54,691 nucleotides of DNA, taken from contig BFEA01000221.1 in assembly GCA_003427395.1 (NCBI GenBank), positions 284,156 to 338,846 on the forward strand. The letters run 5' to 3'. The notes under the pieces were generated by a model. The model saw nothing but the letters and a program-made list of their open reading frames with translations, made no database searches and was not told where the DNA came from. The stretch is from Chara braunii. Its lineage: Eukaryota > Streptophyta > Charophyceae > Charales > Characeae. This document shows positions 1-9,118 of the stretch, piece after piece (within the stretch, counting starts at the first letter, position 1; the number at the start of each line of letters is the position of its first letter). The position numbers were made by a program, and so were the translations under genes.

Positions 1-49
1 AAATACCTTCACTCACCCAAAAAACCCCACCCAAAAATTATTATTATTG

Positions 50-243
50 TTTTTTTTTTTTTTTCTGAGGGGGTGGGGCTGGGGTTGTGCCGCCCCATGG
101 CGCTTCCCAAATCCCAAACCCCCGTCCCCAATGGCCGCCATGCGTCCGCAAAGTCGCGCGGCCGCGCGGACACATCCGCTGGGGTCGCGGCCTAGGCCGG
201 GGCCGCGGACTTGTCCACGGATGGCCGCCGCCGAGGGGGATTC
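50..243 (-). repeat. GC-rich retro-sequence ending in poly(A)
   Basis: On the minus strand a very GC- and CpG-rich stretch (243 down to about 66) runs into an A tract (T50-T64 on the plus strand). This looks like the 3' end of a short retrotransposed sequence that interrupts the LINE fragment at 244-313. No coding similarity was recognised, and the 5' limit is approximate. Confidence 0.4.
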
Positions 244-313
244 GTAGCATTCAGGTGTTTGACCCATCTGTCGATAATGACGTCCCGAAGTATTCTCTTA
301 GGCCTTAGCATCT
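244..313 (-). pseudogene. LINE ORF2 fragment, downstream of the composite insertion
   Basis: Read on the minus strand, this encodes a short piece containing KMLRPKR and DRWVKHLNA. The same segment precedes the zf-RVT finger in the other LINEs here; the copy at 19741-19850 has WMLRPK and DRWVKHLNAP. It continues the minus-strand LINE fragment at 2858-3264, from which it was separated by the insertion at 314-2838. It is a remnant with no start or stop of its own. Confidence 0.7.
295..313. repeat. Target-site duplication, left copy
   Basis: These 19 bp (CTCTTAGGCCTTAGCATCT) recur at 2839-2857 with one mismatch. Both copies encode the MLRPK segment of the interrupted LINE, so they are read as the duplication made when the element at 314-2838 inserted. 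Confidence 0.85.
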
Positions 314-339
314 TTTCTTTTCTTTTTTTTCCCCGACTA

Positions 340-600
340 AATGCTAGGGGTGCTGATTAGAGAAGACACCACTAGCATGCTCCGGGAGGCTCCATCTATT
401 GGTGGGGAGCAACACCTGCTGGAAACCGGGTCCAGCGTTCCTTGACATTTAGAAGTGGGTTGTCTGTAAACGAACAGAGCTCATGTTGACATGCCACGTG
501 TCCATCGTACTATAAACATAAGTGGTCAACTAAACCGACACGTAGGCACACTCCATTGACTGATGAGCAGCATTGATTGCCCTCAGTCGAGGGGATCAAC
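340..600 (-). ncRNA. LINE family-I type structured 3' module
   Basis: Minus-strand copy of the 3' UTR module found at the LINE ends here. It has a stem CCCTC/GAGGG (580-593) followed by CAATCAATGCTG, then a GCTGGA/TCCAGC hairpin, then GCTCC..GGAGC around CCCACCAATAGAT (388-410), then a 12-bp arm pair (341-352 with 367-378, one mismatch), then the A tail. The RNA structure is inferred from complementarity and from matched changes among copies. Confidence 0.7.
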
Positions 601-610
601 TGCCCATCAC

Positions 611-828
611 AATCTAAATCAAATCCCTACTCTGAAACCCTCATCCTCTGCTAACAAGCCCTTGCAGCGCCATGAGGAGGAGAGGCATTCAGAATAAGAA
701 GTTAGAATGTTAGAGAGTCGGTCTAAATCAATCCCTACTCTGAAACCCTCATAATCTGCTAACAAGCCCTTGCAGCGCCATGAGGAGGAGAGGCATTCAG
801 AATAGGAAGTCAGAGAGTTAGAAAGTTA
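611..828. repeat. Tandem duplication, about 108-bp unit
   Basis: Two near-identical units, each with ATCCCTACTCTGAAACCCTC and GCGCCATGAGGAGGAGAGGC, start about 108 bp apart, with scattered substitutions. They lie in the spacer between the Asn-rich ORF and the 3' module of the composite element. Confidence 0.85.
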
Positions 829-1049
829 GAAAGTCAATTATAGCAAATCCCAAAGTCATTACCTACCCTGAATAGCTCTTCAGATACTAAATCAGAGAAG
901 GAAGATCCTAGGCAGGCGGGCGAGGTTCCACGTATACCAATTAAAGCACCCCCCTCAGGATAGCACAGGAGGGTAAATGAAGGGCCTCCCCAAGGCCGCT
1001 GTCCTACCCTGCGACCCTCCCACCCGGATCCCACTGAAGCAACGCAATG

Positions 1050-1281
1050 CTATCTCGCCCGCACGAACAACTCCAGATACTCATGAACATGCACAAAAGG
1101 TCTCCCTCCACCGAATATGGCAAGGATCGTGGGAGGAGCCCGCTGCACCCAACGACCACTCCCATCCGAATCGATGTTGTAATTGTTGTCTTCATAGCCA
1201 GCGAAATCGGCGTCGTTATTGGCCACGACCTGAACGACTTGGATGTGTGTGCCATTGTCATCTTCACGGATATCACAGTCG

Positions 1282-1321
<40 letters not shown>

Positions 1322-1468
1322 CGTTGTCGTCGCTGATGTTGTTGTTGTTGTTGTTGTTGTCGTTGCTGTTGATAGCCTTGATGAGAGCATCGTCGCCGTT
1401 TCCGAGATAATTGTTGTCGTTGTTGTTATCACCACAATCGTCGTTGTTGTCGTTGTTGTTGTTGCTTT

Positions 1469-1501
<33 letters not shown>

Positions 1502-1766
1502 CGTTGTGATTAACGACGATATGGGTGAGATTGTCATTGTCTTTGCTGCCGATGTTGGGGTTGATGTTGTTAACGTCTTCCAGGATGTCGTCATCGTCAT
1601 CATAGCAGCATTCCTCCAGCGTAGCGCAAAGATCTTGCCCCTCCTTAAGCACCTCGTAGTAGTGCCGCATCAAGTCGTCCAATCGTGGGCGGTCTGTAAT
1701 CGCATCCAAGGGGGGGGGGGGGGGCTCCTCCAACCCCCATGTGACCTCCGGTAAACACTCCCACAC
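1050..1766 (-). CDS. Asn/Asp-rich low-complexity protein in composite element
   Basis: A 238-aa minus-strand reading frame. The N-terminal part (about residues 1-70) is ordinary in composition, with an acidic, Leu-containing stretch (RLDDLMRHYYEVLKEGQDL) and a DDDDD run. Residues about 75-165 are mostly Asn and Asp from AAC/GAC repeats; the last 70 residues are mixed and end before a TAG. I do not recognise a family. The non-repetitive ends in one open frame favour real coding descent, but an AAC-type microsatellite alone can hold a frame open, and the plus strand is also open here. It lies inside the composite insertion, so it may be a captured host exon or retrocopy. A long C tract (plus-strand G run near 1710) lies inside the frame, so the N terminus may be wrong if the run length is miscalled. 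Confidence 0.4.
1280..1506. repeat. (GTT)n / (AAC)n microsatellite, interrupted
   Basis: GTT triplets interrupted by GTC and a few unique blocks. On the minus strand these are the AAC/GAC codons of the Asn/Asp-rich ORF. Confidence 0.9.
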
Positions 1767-2838
1767 ACTCCAGATCCACGAGATCGACGGTATTGTCCTT
1801 TCAGCAGCAGCCGATCACAGCTTCGCCACCACCTGGCTTACTCACGCACTGCTCGCTTGAATGGTAGTAAGCCACGCAGCGGCTCCTAGTTCCCCCGAAC
1901 GCGCCATCACCAACCACCACTCAGTTCTCACCCCTTCGTGTGTTTCACCCCACGTCACACACCTCTACACACACCTAGCAACACCCCTCCTTACTGGCCT
2001 CGCCCTCCCAAGAGATCCACCGATAACACGCCACGTGGTGCACAACCGGTCAGCTCAGTGGCAACGGATCAGACAGATCAGACGGCAACAAAACTTGCGG
2101 AACCTTGATTACCCCTGCCGAACTGAACAAGAGCGACTGTGTAGGGACGATTTCCAGTTGGCAATCAACCGGGACTCCCGAATTCCTGAGTATCCCGACA
2201 GTAGACACCAGCAATACTTTATCACCCCACGCGTCGTCGCTATCACGACTAATTTCCCTCCCCATTACATCGTCCTCCCGTATCACCAACCCCCTGGGAC
2301 TCCATATCCCGATTCTGGCCCCGGCCTCCGTGCCCAGAGTGCCAGCAGCCCAACGAGCATGAACAAACGGAGGCCACGCGTCAGACTCCTCCCCAGAGAG
2401 AACGACGAGAACCCAGCTCGTCCTCCTCGTCAGACTCTGACTCTGAGTTCTGCGTCGGACGACAGAGGTACGAGCATTCCCACAGCGACGCCCGCAACAC
2501 CCCGTTCGTGCACCCGACTCCTTCCCGGCCCCGGCCGCAGGAACGGCGCACACCCCAACTCTGAGCCAGAGGAACCACTTGCACTTCTACCCCTGAAACT
2601 TGACACAGGAGATTCCAGTCCCGACCTGGAACTCCACCCCCACTTTCCAAAAATCCTTGGCACACCCCTTTTCACACTTCCAGGCCCACTAACACTCCGA
2701 AACAGGAAGTCGCGCTGGGCGTGAGGTTGGGCGTCACAAACCGTCCTGACGTGTCGTGCGAGGAGCAGGCCGGGCCGTGCCGGCTGGTCCCCGGCGGGGG
2801 ACCAAGGTGCGAGCGGTCCGTAACGCAGCGCCACCCAC
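1767..2838 (-). other. GC-rich 5' part of composite element, no recognised gene
   Basis: This stretch has several open minus-strand frames (for example 2665-2381, with an acidic Ser/Glu cluster SESESDEEDE), but none has a recognisable domain and frames overlap. It may be the 5' UTR or first exon of a captured transcript. I see no promoter that I can support. Confidence 0.3.
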
Positions 2839-2857
2839 CTCTTAGGCCTCAGCATCT
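2839..2857. repeat. Target-site duplication, right copy
   Basis: Partner of 295-313, with one transition (C for T). It restores the MLRPK coding context of the interrupted minus-strand LINE. Confidence 0.85.
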
Positions 2858-3264
2858 TATATGTAGACCTAACTGACAGGGAGTGCAGGTGGATCCGTTT
2901 GTCGGAGAATACCCCGGCCGTCGTGTGATTCGCCACTGCCACTCCTGGGGGTCCAAGGCCAGCTCTTGGATGGGTATATGTGGCTGGAAAACCGTGGCCT
3001 CTTCACCCTCCACCAATACCCATACCATGAATGCATCCGAGGTGTCCCGCCAGTCGAACTGGTTGGTGGAGCCCCTAAGCTGGTTCCTTGCCTGTATCGT
3101 GTAGTATTCAACCAGCACATTTGTAGGCCCCACCATATGGATTCTTCCTATCCTACTGGGGTCGTCCCGAAAGGCCACCCAGTCCCCCTCCTGAAAGCTA
3201 GCCAACCTCCTTTGCCATGTGGACCTGCTGAAGATGATCTTCAGGATCCATCTGACTGTTGGAC
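2858..3264 (-). pseudogene. LINE ORF2 fragment: EGDWV module and pre-zinc-finger region
   Basis: On the minus strand this encodes FQEGDWVAFRDD, GRIHMVGPTNVLVEYY and later PIQELALDPQEW, then after a frameshift HLHSLSVRSTYKMLRPKR. The same order is seen in ORF2 at 26860-27240 and 19420-19790, between the RT thumb and the zf-RVT finger. The 5' side is cut by the MITE at 3265-3422 and the 3' side by the composite insertion at 2838. It is a relic with a frameshift near 2900. Family membership is clear from the internal comparison; function is not expected. Confidence 0.75.
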
Positions 3265-3422
3265 TTAAACCACCAGTACTGGCCCCATACATCAGGCACA
3301 GAAAAAAATACAGTAGAAGCGCTTCTTCTCGGATGAATCGACGCGCCAATGTATGGGCCCGATTGTTCATTATTGCCGCGGCTTGTTAACCGCTGCGACT
3401 TTAGGAAGTACTGGTGGTTTAA
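3265..3422. mobile_element. TTAA-flanked MITE with perfect 16-bp terminal repeats
   Basis: A 158-bp element begins TTAAACCACCAGTACT and ends with its exact reverse complement AGTACTGGTGGTTTAA. TTAA at both ends fits a piggyBac-type TTAA duplication, although this could also be part of the terminal repeat. There is no coding capacity. Related termini recur at 3964, 5358, 30812, 31332 and 31527. Confidence 0.8.
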
Positions 3423-3780
3423 GCTGCAATAAAGAAGGTCATACCACTCTACTAATCACATGCAAGTCCTCATGGTCAATTCTCCACAAAAAAGAGGCAA
3501 GATGTTTTGTGAGAACCTTGATGCTTTTCAAAAAAAAAAAAAAAAAAAAAAAAAGCATGGGCCCTACCAAAGAGCAAAGTCCTCCTACTTCATTTCACTA
3601 GCTTGTCAACTACACAGTTGAGGAAAACAATAAAGTGATCAGAGGGGCTAACATTGTGTCATTTGGCATGACCCCCCTCACCCTTACAGGCTCATGAGTG
3701 GAATCAATTGAATTCTGGCACTTAGGCAGACTCACCTCCTATGAGGCAATCCACCATCCCTTGATCTTCTTGCCCTAAGA
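3423..3780. other. Unassigned sequence with a 24-nt A tract
   Basis: An A run at 3531-3554 may be the tail of a retrotransposed fragment whose body lies upstream. The rest is unique-looking sequence with no gene or motif I can support. Confidence 0.3.
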
Positions 3781-3784
3781 GACC

Positions 3785-3964
3785 GACATGTTTTAACCAT
3801 CAGTAATTAGAGGCTTCCTTTTGCAGAAGCGGATTTCCCCCTTGCATGTCAAAAAACGTTGAGCGGCGCAGGGCCTTTTTTGGCTTGCGCTGACAGCCAT
3901 TTTGCTCCACCATGCAGACTCCCAAACTTGTAGCGCATGCACGGTCAAGTACTGGTGGTTGAAC
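3785..3964. mobile_element. TTAA-family MITE, diverged copy (right end clear)
   Basis: It ends in AAGTACTGGTGGTTGAA and carries the family's internal hairpin region (TTTTTTGGCTTGCGCTGACAGCC, cf. 31415-31445) followed by a TGCATGC-like block. The left end is not clear. The terminal TTAA has mutated to TTGAA. Confidence 0.55.
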
Positions 3965-4324
3965 AGGGCGCAAAAGTGGTCCATGATTACCTTAAACCTC
4001 CAGTACATCCGAGCTACGTTGCGACATGTACGCACCCTCGTACGAGTAGGAGTCGTTCTCCTATACTTGTTCGCTAGGGGCCCGTACGACTTTTTTTTCT
4101 TTTCTTTTTTTGAAATCCGGTATTGTTTTTATTTCTTTTCCTCAAATTATAATAAGAATCTGCAGATGATGCTCAGCCATATGTTGCTTGTTTTTTTATG
4201 ACTTTTTTTTTCTCCATACGATGGCGTACACCATCAGCGACTGTGGCTCAGGTCAGAAGAAGAAATGGGAATCCCCAGATGGGAGAGAGCGGCTGGAATG
4301 AGACAGGATGAAGGATACTGGTAA

Positions 4325-4618
4325 GAAGGTGATCAAGGTCGAAGGAACCCTGACTTCAAGACAGACAAAAGACGATGGCTGTGGCAGGGGCAGCGAATGG
4401 TTTTAGCAACTACAATATGTCATGGCCCAAGAGGGTCCCATACTACAAACGCTCCAAACACTAGACTCCAAGAAGGTGACCAGGGACGAGGGAACCCTGG
4501 CTTCAAGGCAGACAAAAGACGACGGCTGGGGCAGGGGCGGCAAATGGTTTTAGCAGCCACAATATGTCATGGCCCAGGTGGATCCCATACTACAAATGCT
4601 CCAAACACAAGACTCCAA
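4325..4618. repeat. Tandem duplication, 147-bp unit
   Basis: Two units starting GAAGGTGATCAAGG and GAAGGTGACCAGGG, both continuing through ACAGACAAAAGACGA and ATATGTCATGGCCCA, with roughly 88-90% identity by eye. Confidence 0.9.
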
Positions 4619-4855
4619 CATAGGAAAGGAAAGGACTCTTGTTGAGGGATTGGGGAGATCTGTCTCCAACTCCCTCAGGAGTACATATGTGATTTGTGTA
4701 TACCACCACTAAATCTAGACTCAATGTAGGTTGTCAGGTAGGCAAGTCAATCAGGCAACACTATAAGCTCTACTTCCCTAATTTCTGTATTTGGTAGTTG
4801 AGCACTGCAGCTGTCTATCATCACAACTCTACGTCTGTTCAAATAAACTGATACA

Positions 4856-4955
4856 ATGTTCAGGAACGCTGGACCCGCTTTCCAGCAGGTGCTGCTCCCC
4901 ACCAATAGATGGAGCCTCCTGCTCTTACCAGCACCCCTAGCATCCACTCGGGTTG

Positions 4956-4994
<39 letters not shown>
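4856..4994 (+). ncRNA. LINE family-I 3' module and poly(A), partly deleted
   Basis: It contains the GCTGGA..TCCAGC hairpin and GCTCCCCACCAATAGATGGAGC (4894-4915). The 5' arm of the last hairpin is missing; only its loop and 3' arm (CAGCACCCCTAGCAT) remain before a 34-nt A tract. Confidence 0.8.
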
Positions 4995-4995
<1 letters not shown>

Positions 4996-4996
<1 letters not shown>

Positions 4997-5166
4997 GTTC
5001 AGGTGCCCGTACAGATGTTACCTATACACTTTGTACGGAAAGGCCCCGTACGTGTACGTGCGGTAACGCAGCATCCGATCCTCTTTTGTATAAGGCAGAC
5101 CACGGCTGACCGCTTCCGACGATCAATATGTGCCTAGTAACTGGCCTCTACAACNCCCTGGACTTG
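4996..5166. other. GTACG-rich flank with one ambiguous base
   Basis: Continuation of the sequence interrupted at about 4090, rich in CGTACG-like words. One N at 5155. No gene seen. Confidence 0.3.
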
Positions 5167-5192
5167 AAAAAAAAAAAAAAAACAAAAAAAAA
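5167..5192. repeat. A-rich tract
   Basis: Nearly pure A with one C, just before the MITE at 5193. It could be a retroelement tail or an indel-prone homopolymer. Confidence 0.7.
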
Positions 5193-5358
5193 AACATGTG
5201 CGCCAAGCTTTGCTGGAACGGCAGTGCAGCATTTTCATCGAGTTTTGGCTGGCACGACCAGCCATTTTGGTCCAGTTGCCACAAGCCTCCAAGTTTTTCG
5301 GAGAGATCCTCTTGTTGTTCTCCAGTTGCCCGGGGCCATCCATTTACTGGTGGTTTAA
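5193..5358. mobile_element. TTAA-family MITE copy abutting LINE A
   Basis: The right end is TACTGGTGGTTTAA (TTAA 5355-5358). Inside is the family hairpin TTTTGGCTGGCACGACCAGC. The left terminus is not intact and borders an A tract. Confidence 0.6.
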
Positions 5359-6048
5359 CCTCCCTCAGAGCATTCGGAATCTTGACTCGTCAAATGGATC
5401 TTATCCAAGCAGTCTACCAGAAAAATAAACACTGGAGACAACTACTGATTGCAGCAGACCTCGACTTGTAGTCCATTAATGTCAACGGTATAGCATCTAT
5501 TAACTGGGACAAAACACAGACGATATGGGAGCAGTTGCGTGGGGTAGGGGGGAAAACGTGGCCAGAAAGCCGCCAGATATAATTTGTGTGCAGGAAACCC
5601 ACACTATGGATAAACCCGAACACCAGTGAGCACATAAAATGGTATGGCCGCACCTGGTCCAGATATTTTAAGCATTCGTTCCCAGCCCAGAAAGTGTTGG
5701 GGTGGCCATATGGGTCCCACCAGAATCACGGGCGGAGGTGGTATACTCGGCGGCTGACCAGACGAAAGGCAGATGAGTGTCAACATTGGTAATGCTAGAG
5801 CTTGAGCTCATATGCGTGATGTGATTGTACGCCCCCAATACCATTCGCACAAGCAATGAATTTTTCAAAAAAATAAAAGAGCAACTGCATGACGGCGTCC
5901 CAGTAGTCCTGGCAGGCGACTACAAAGCAGCCCCCAATCGCAGGCTCGACAAATGGCAAACCCCAACCCTATGCCCATGGTACATGGAGGAAGACAAAAG
6001 GATCATCAATGAGCTATGCAGTTCGCTAGAGTATACGACGCATAACGA
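5359..6048 (+). pseudogene. LINE A: ORF1/ORF2 junction and AP-type endonuclease, broken
   Basis: Plus-strand remnant of a plant-type LINE. After a short ORF1 C-terminal tail, ORF2 starts near 5394 (MDLIQAVYQKNK) and an apurinic/apyrimidinic-type endonuclease follows: ADLDL, a stop, SINVNGI, WEQLRGVGG, VQETHT (catalytic Glu retained, in a shifted frame), YAPNT and AGDYKAAPNR (AGDFNA elsewhere). The enzyme normally nicks target DNA to prime reverse transcription. At least three frameshifts or stops and the foldback at 6049 break it. Its continuation is 6363-6998 and, beyond the nested block, 17468-20595. Confidence 0.75.
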
Positions 6049-6362
6049 CCATTTCTTCAAAATTGACATCTTTTATTTTTTGAACGAAATTGAAATCTAT
6101 TTTTTTCGCCGAAAACTCGTCAAAATTTGTTGTTCCTGAGGGTCCGGCCCTGGCTGTACATGGACCTAGCTTGAGACCACGGACATCCAGGCAGTGCTGC
6201 CTGGCTGTTCCTGGTCTCAAGCTAGGTCCATGTACAACCAGGGGGTCCAGCGTCTTACAAACGCCGGACCCTCAGGGACATCAAATTTTGACGAGTTTTC
6301 GGCCAAAAAACTCGGTTTCAATTTCGTTCATAAAATAAAAGATGTCCATTTTGACGAAATGG
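6049..6362. mobile_element. Foldback element, 314 bp, in the LINE A endonuclease
   Basis: A near-complete inverted repeat. CCATTTCTTCAAAATTGACA at the left mirrors CCATTTCGTCAAAATGGACA read inward from the right, and pairing continues to the centre at about 6198 (CCAGGCAGTGCTGCCTGG). It separates LINE A codons LCSSLEY from TYRRSHPKEKIFTC, which are close together in copy 1 (12470-12520). There is no coding capacity. I could not fix a target-site duplication. Confidence 0.85.
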
Positions 6363-6998
6363 CAGTTACATATCGTCGCTCTCACCCAAAGGAAAAAATT
6401 TTCACATGCCTACGAAATAATGTCCCGGCCCGAAAGACGAAATCAATAATAGACTTAATCCTCATATCTGACGACCCCAAGGGGGCCCTCCACATAGCGA
6501 CAATCGTCTCCTTCAGTCCATACAGAGGCCTTTATCATAGGACATGCATGATTGCACTGACCTTCTGGAAAAGACCGGACCAAGGCCCGAGTGATTACAA
6601 ATTAAACACTTCCCTATTAAAGAAGAATCAATTCAAAGCATACATAACGAACTTGTGGTCTTACTAGCATAATCAGAGATAACCTGGTTTAATAATGTTT
6701 TTGTTTTCTAGCAAAAAAATGCAGAGACTATTCAAAACTCCTAGCTGCAGAGAAAAATCAACTAGAAATGACTCTTCTAAACCAATCCAACAACTGGAAG
6801 ACCATACCCAAACTGATAATCATGCCACACAGGTGGTAGAGCTAAAAGAAAAATTAATGGACTTTGCAGAATACAAATTGAATGAAACACAAATCAGAGG
6901 GAAACTAACAAAGCACCGAACGAAGGCAACAATGGACACCCTTTTCTTCAGTATGGCCAGTCAGAATAGGGGTAGACCCAATTTTACAACGGGAGCAC
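6363..6998 (+). pseudogene. LINE A: endonuclease C-term and linker to RT
   Basis: This resumes LINE A after the foldback with TYRRSHPKEKIFTCLRN and SIIDLILISDD (SRIDLILIS elsewhere). It continues into TFWKRPDQGPSDYKLNTSLL and the linker helix ending KATMDTLFFSMAS. It breaks off near 6998 in the segment that copy 4 reads as TTMEALLDP; the matching continuation starts at 17468. Two frames are used and there is a stop at 6665, so it is inactive. Confidence 0.75.
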
Positions 6999-8086
6999 TA
7001 TTTTCGGCGCACGTGCGCTAACTCGTTCGAGGCGCTCGCGCCGGATCCTTTCGGCCGCGTGTGAATGCGTCGTGATGTAGTGCACGCCGAGCGTCGGATA
7101 TGCCTCATAAGGACGAAGGACACGTGTCTAATGTGACTGGTCTTTTGTTCAGAAAAGCAAGGCCCCATCCAGTAGCATCATCCACCGTGATCAGCCAAGA
7201 CAGGCTTGCAGCGTTCACGGTGCCTTCGCTGTCCACTAGTGGAGAGAGAGGAGCCAGTGGAGTGGAGGGAGGTGGAGCATTGTGCATCCAGCCTTTGTCT
7301 ACTCTAGGGGGGATGTAATTGGAGGGTCAATCAAGGGGCAATAGTGTGGTGGAGGGAGGTGGTCCCACCTGTGGAAAGAGTGGGGCCGGTGGAGCCAGTG
7401 GAGTGGGGGAGGTGATGTTTTGCGTAGTCACTGGAAGGTCAAACACAGAGCAATAGCGGCAGCTGCATTGGGGCAACAGAGAAAGAGCAGAAATTCATCT
7501 AGGAGCATAATCCATCGGATTCAGCCACGAAAAACACGAGGCGTTCAAGGTACGGTTCACCCATTGAGAGAGTGGAGCTGGTGGAGGGAGGTGGCCCAAC
7601 CGTGGAGAGATTGTAGCCGGTGGAGTCGGTGGAATGGAGGGAGGTGGTGTTTTGCGCATCTACTGGAGGATCAATCACAGGCCATCATAAGCAGCTACAG
7701 GGAGGGGTGGACAAGAAGAAAGGGAGGGTAATTGGCACGTTCTCAAGAGGAATTGTGGGTGACGAATGATCAACAGCCAGCAAGGATTGACACGAAGTAT
7801 TTCAGCGGTGATGTTTTCCCGTGTCACCCATTCCTTTACCTGGCCATTACCTTACCTTTGACCCTCTGATTGAGACACAGCCAGACCTCTGTGAAACGAA
7901 TTTTGAGATCAAACAATCAATTAATGAGTATTATAATATTTATTGTCATTAATTGTTTGGGCAAAACACAGACTGATTGGCTAATTAGTAATAATTAATA
8001 ATAACATAAATTGAACAAAACAAAACAAAAACGGATCGACTAGCGTGGTAAAGTTGTATTCTATTCACTGATCACAGCCGATCAAA
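6999..8086 (+). other. Left part of nested insertion block: CpG-rich start and diverged repeats
   Basis: It begins with a CpG-rich 90-bp patch (about 7008-7090). It then holds two diverged copies of a roughly 330-bp unit (about 7187-7517 and 7518-7715) rich in GTGGAGGGAGGTGG-type words. The last 200 bp are AT-rich (about 7900-8060). It probably represents LINE 5' UTR sequence, either of copy 1 or of the family-II element whose 3' end is at 17061-17467. No ORF of note. Confidence 0.4.
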
Positions 8087-9110
8087 ATGCCGAGAATAGT
8101 TCATCGTCAGCGTAGCCATAGGATGATGGATTCAACATTGATGATCAGAGGGGCGATGCGTCAGATAGTATCACGACAGCTGCATACACCAGTGAGAACA
8201 GTGATGGCAGTTCGTTTGAAACATGAGAAAAATCATAACAAAGCAATGGAGATTTCATCCTTCTCGATGGAAGGTGAAATTCTTACGGCAGAGGAAAGAA
8301 CAAAATGGAAGGATAATAGTAATCTAGGGTGTGGTCCAATCCCCCCCTCGTCAGAATAAAAGAAATCGAAGGAAAAAGGGAATAATGGACAAATGCCCAG
8401 TCCTTCCACCATGGGACCGTCAGTTTTTATTCCCCCGACCAATCACATTCCTCCCCACACAACCATAAGGAATCTCAAGGAGGGGTCATGGTTCTCAATC
8501 CACTATTTCGACCAAATAGTCAGGGACAATTGTCAACGGGGGAAGGAAATGCGTCGGGGCACGAGAAAGGTTCTGAGTATCAGCGGTCGTCGCTAGTAAT
8601 TGAGGACACCCAGATGATGGGCTGTCAGAGGACCTTCACGTCAGGAGGTCAGGGACAACTGTTGTTACAGAATCCTATGGGAAACGGAGGAGGAATGGTG
8701 ATTCAATCGAGGCCACTTCAGAGGTTATCGCAAGGGTTGAGGGGAAGAAGGGAGGAGGAAGTAAGAAGAGGGAGGGAGGAGGAAGTGAGAAAGGGGAAAG
8801 AAAGGATAGCGAGGATGGGAGAAGGCAGGAAGGAGGAGGAGATGAAAAGGGAGTAGGAGGATCGGAAGAGTGTAGTGGTAGCATGGAAGGAAAGGAAGAC
8901 AAGCAGGAGGAGTGGCCTCCTTTACAGGGTACGAAGCTGATCAGTGAAGGTCAAACCTCACAATCAGTAATAGCTCCTTCGTCGTGGTTGCAAAGCGTCA
9001 AAGGGCCCTTTCATTCCAAAGAGTTGGAAATTCCAAGGCAGGGCGCACAATCTCAAACACTGAAAATACCTATGAGGAATTTGACCATGGCCAAGGCGTT
9101 TAACTTTTAG
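8087..9110 (+). pseudogene. LINE copy 1: 5' leader / ORF1 N-terminal region
   Basis: Several short plus-strand frames rich in Arg, Lys and Glu (an R/E-rich block near 8740-8850) lead up to NLTMAKAFNF at 9082-9108, where similarity with ORF1 of copy 4 (20583) begins. No domain is recognised. It could be 5' UTR or a poorly conserved ORF1 start. Stops in all frames show it is not translated as one protein. Confidence 0.45.
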
Positions 9111-9118
9111 AGAACCAG

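Larger units (their letters stand above)
314..2838 (-). mobile_element. Composite non-autonomous retroelement with captured ORF
   Basis: This 2,525-bp insertion lies between 19-bp near-identical direct repeats (295-313 and 2839-2857) inside a minus-strand LINE. On the minus strand its order is a GC-rich 5' region (2838-1767), an Asn/Asp-rich ORF (1766-1050), a spacer with a 108-bp tandem duplication (828-611), a LINE family-I 3' module (600-340) and an A-rich tail (T-rich 314-330). No endonuclease or RT is visible, so it must have been mobilised in trans, most simply by the resident LINE family whose 3' module it carries. The architecture resembles SVA-type composites or a LINE 3' transduction. 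The duplication and tail are seen directly; the mode of origin is inferred. Confidence 0.75.
4090..4995 (+). mobile_element. Second composite retro-insertion with LINE 3' module
   Basis: About 900 bp flanked by related sequence on both sides: TTCGCTAGGGGCCCGTACGA ends at about 4089 and TTCAGGTGCCCGTACAGA lies just after the A tract. These share GCCCGTAC and look like an aged target-site duplication in a GTACG-rich host segment. The element starts with a T/C-rich stretch, holds a 147-bp tandem duplication (4325-4618), and ends with the family-I 3' module (4856-4960) and A4961-A4994. No coding domain is visible. Confidence 0.5.

Noticed and set aside
555-600. ACTGATGAG at 558 as hammerhead core
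   Set aside because: No GAAA box at stem II distance; the sequence is the minus-strand AATCAATG hairpin of the LINE 3' module.
977-1754. Long plus-strand frames rich in Val or Cys across the GTT repeat
   Set aside because: They are read-through of the (GTT)n microsatellite on the other strand and have no unique coding-like ends; the minus-strand Asn-rich frame is the better candidate.
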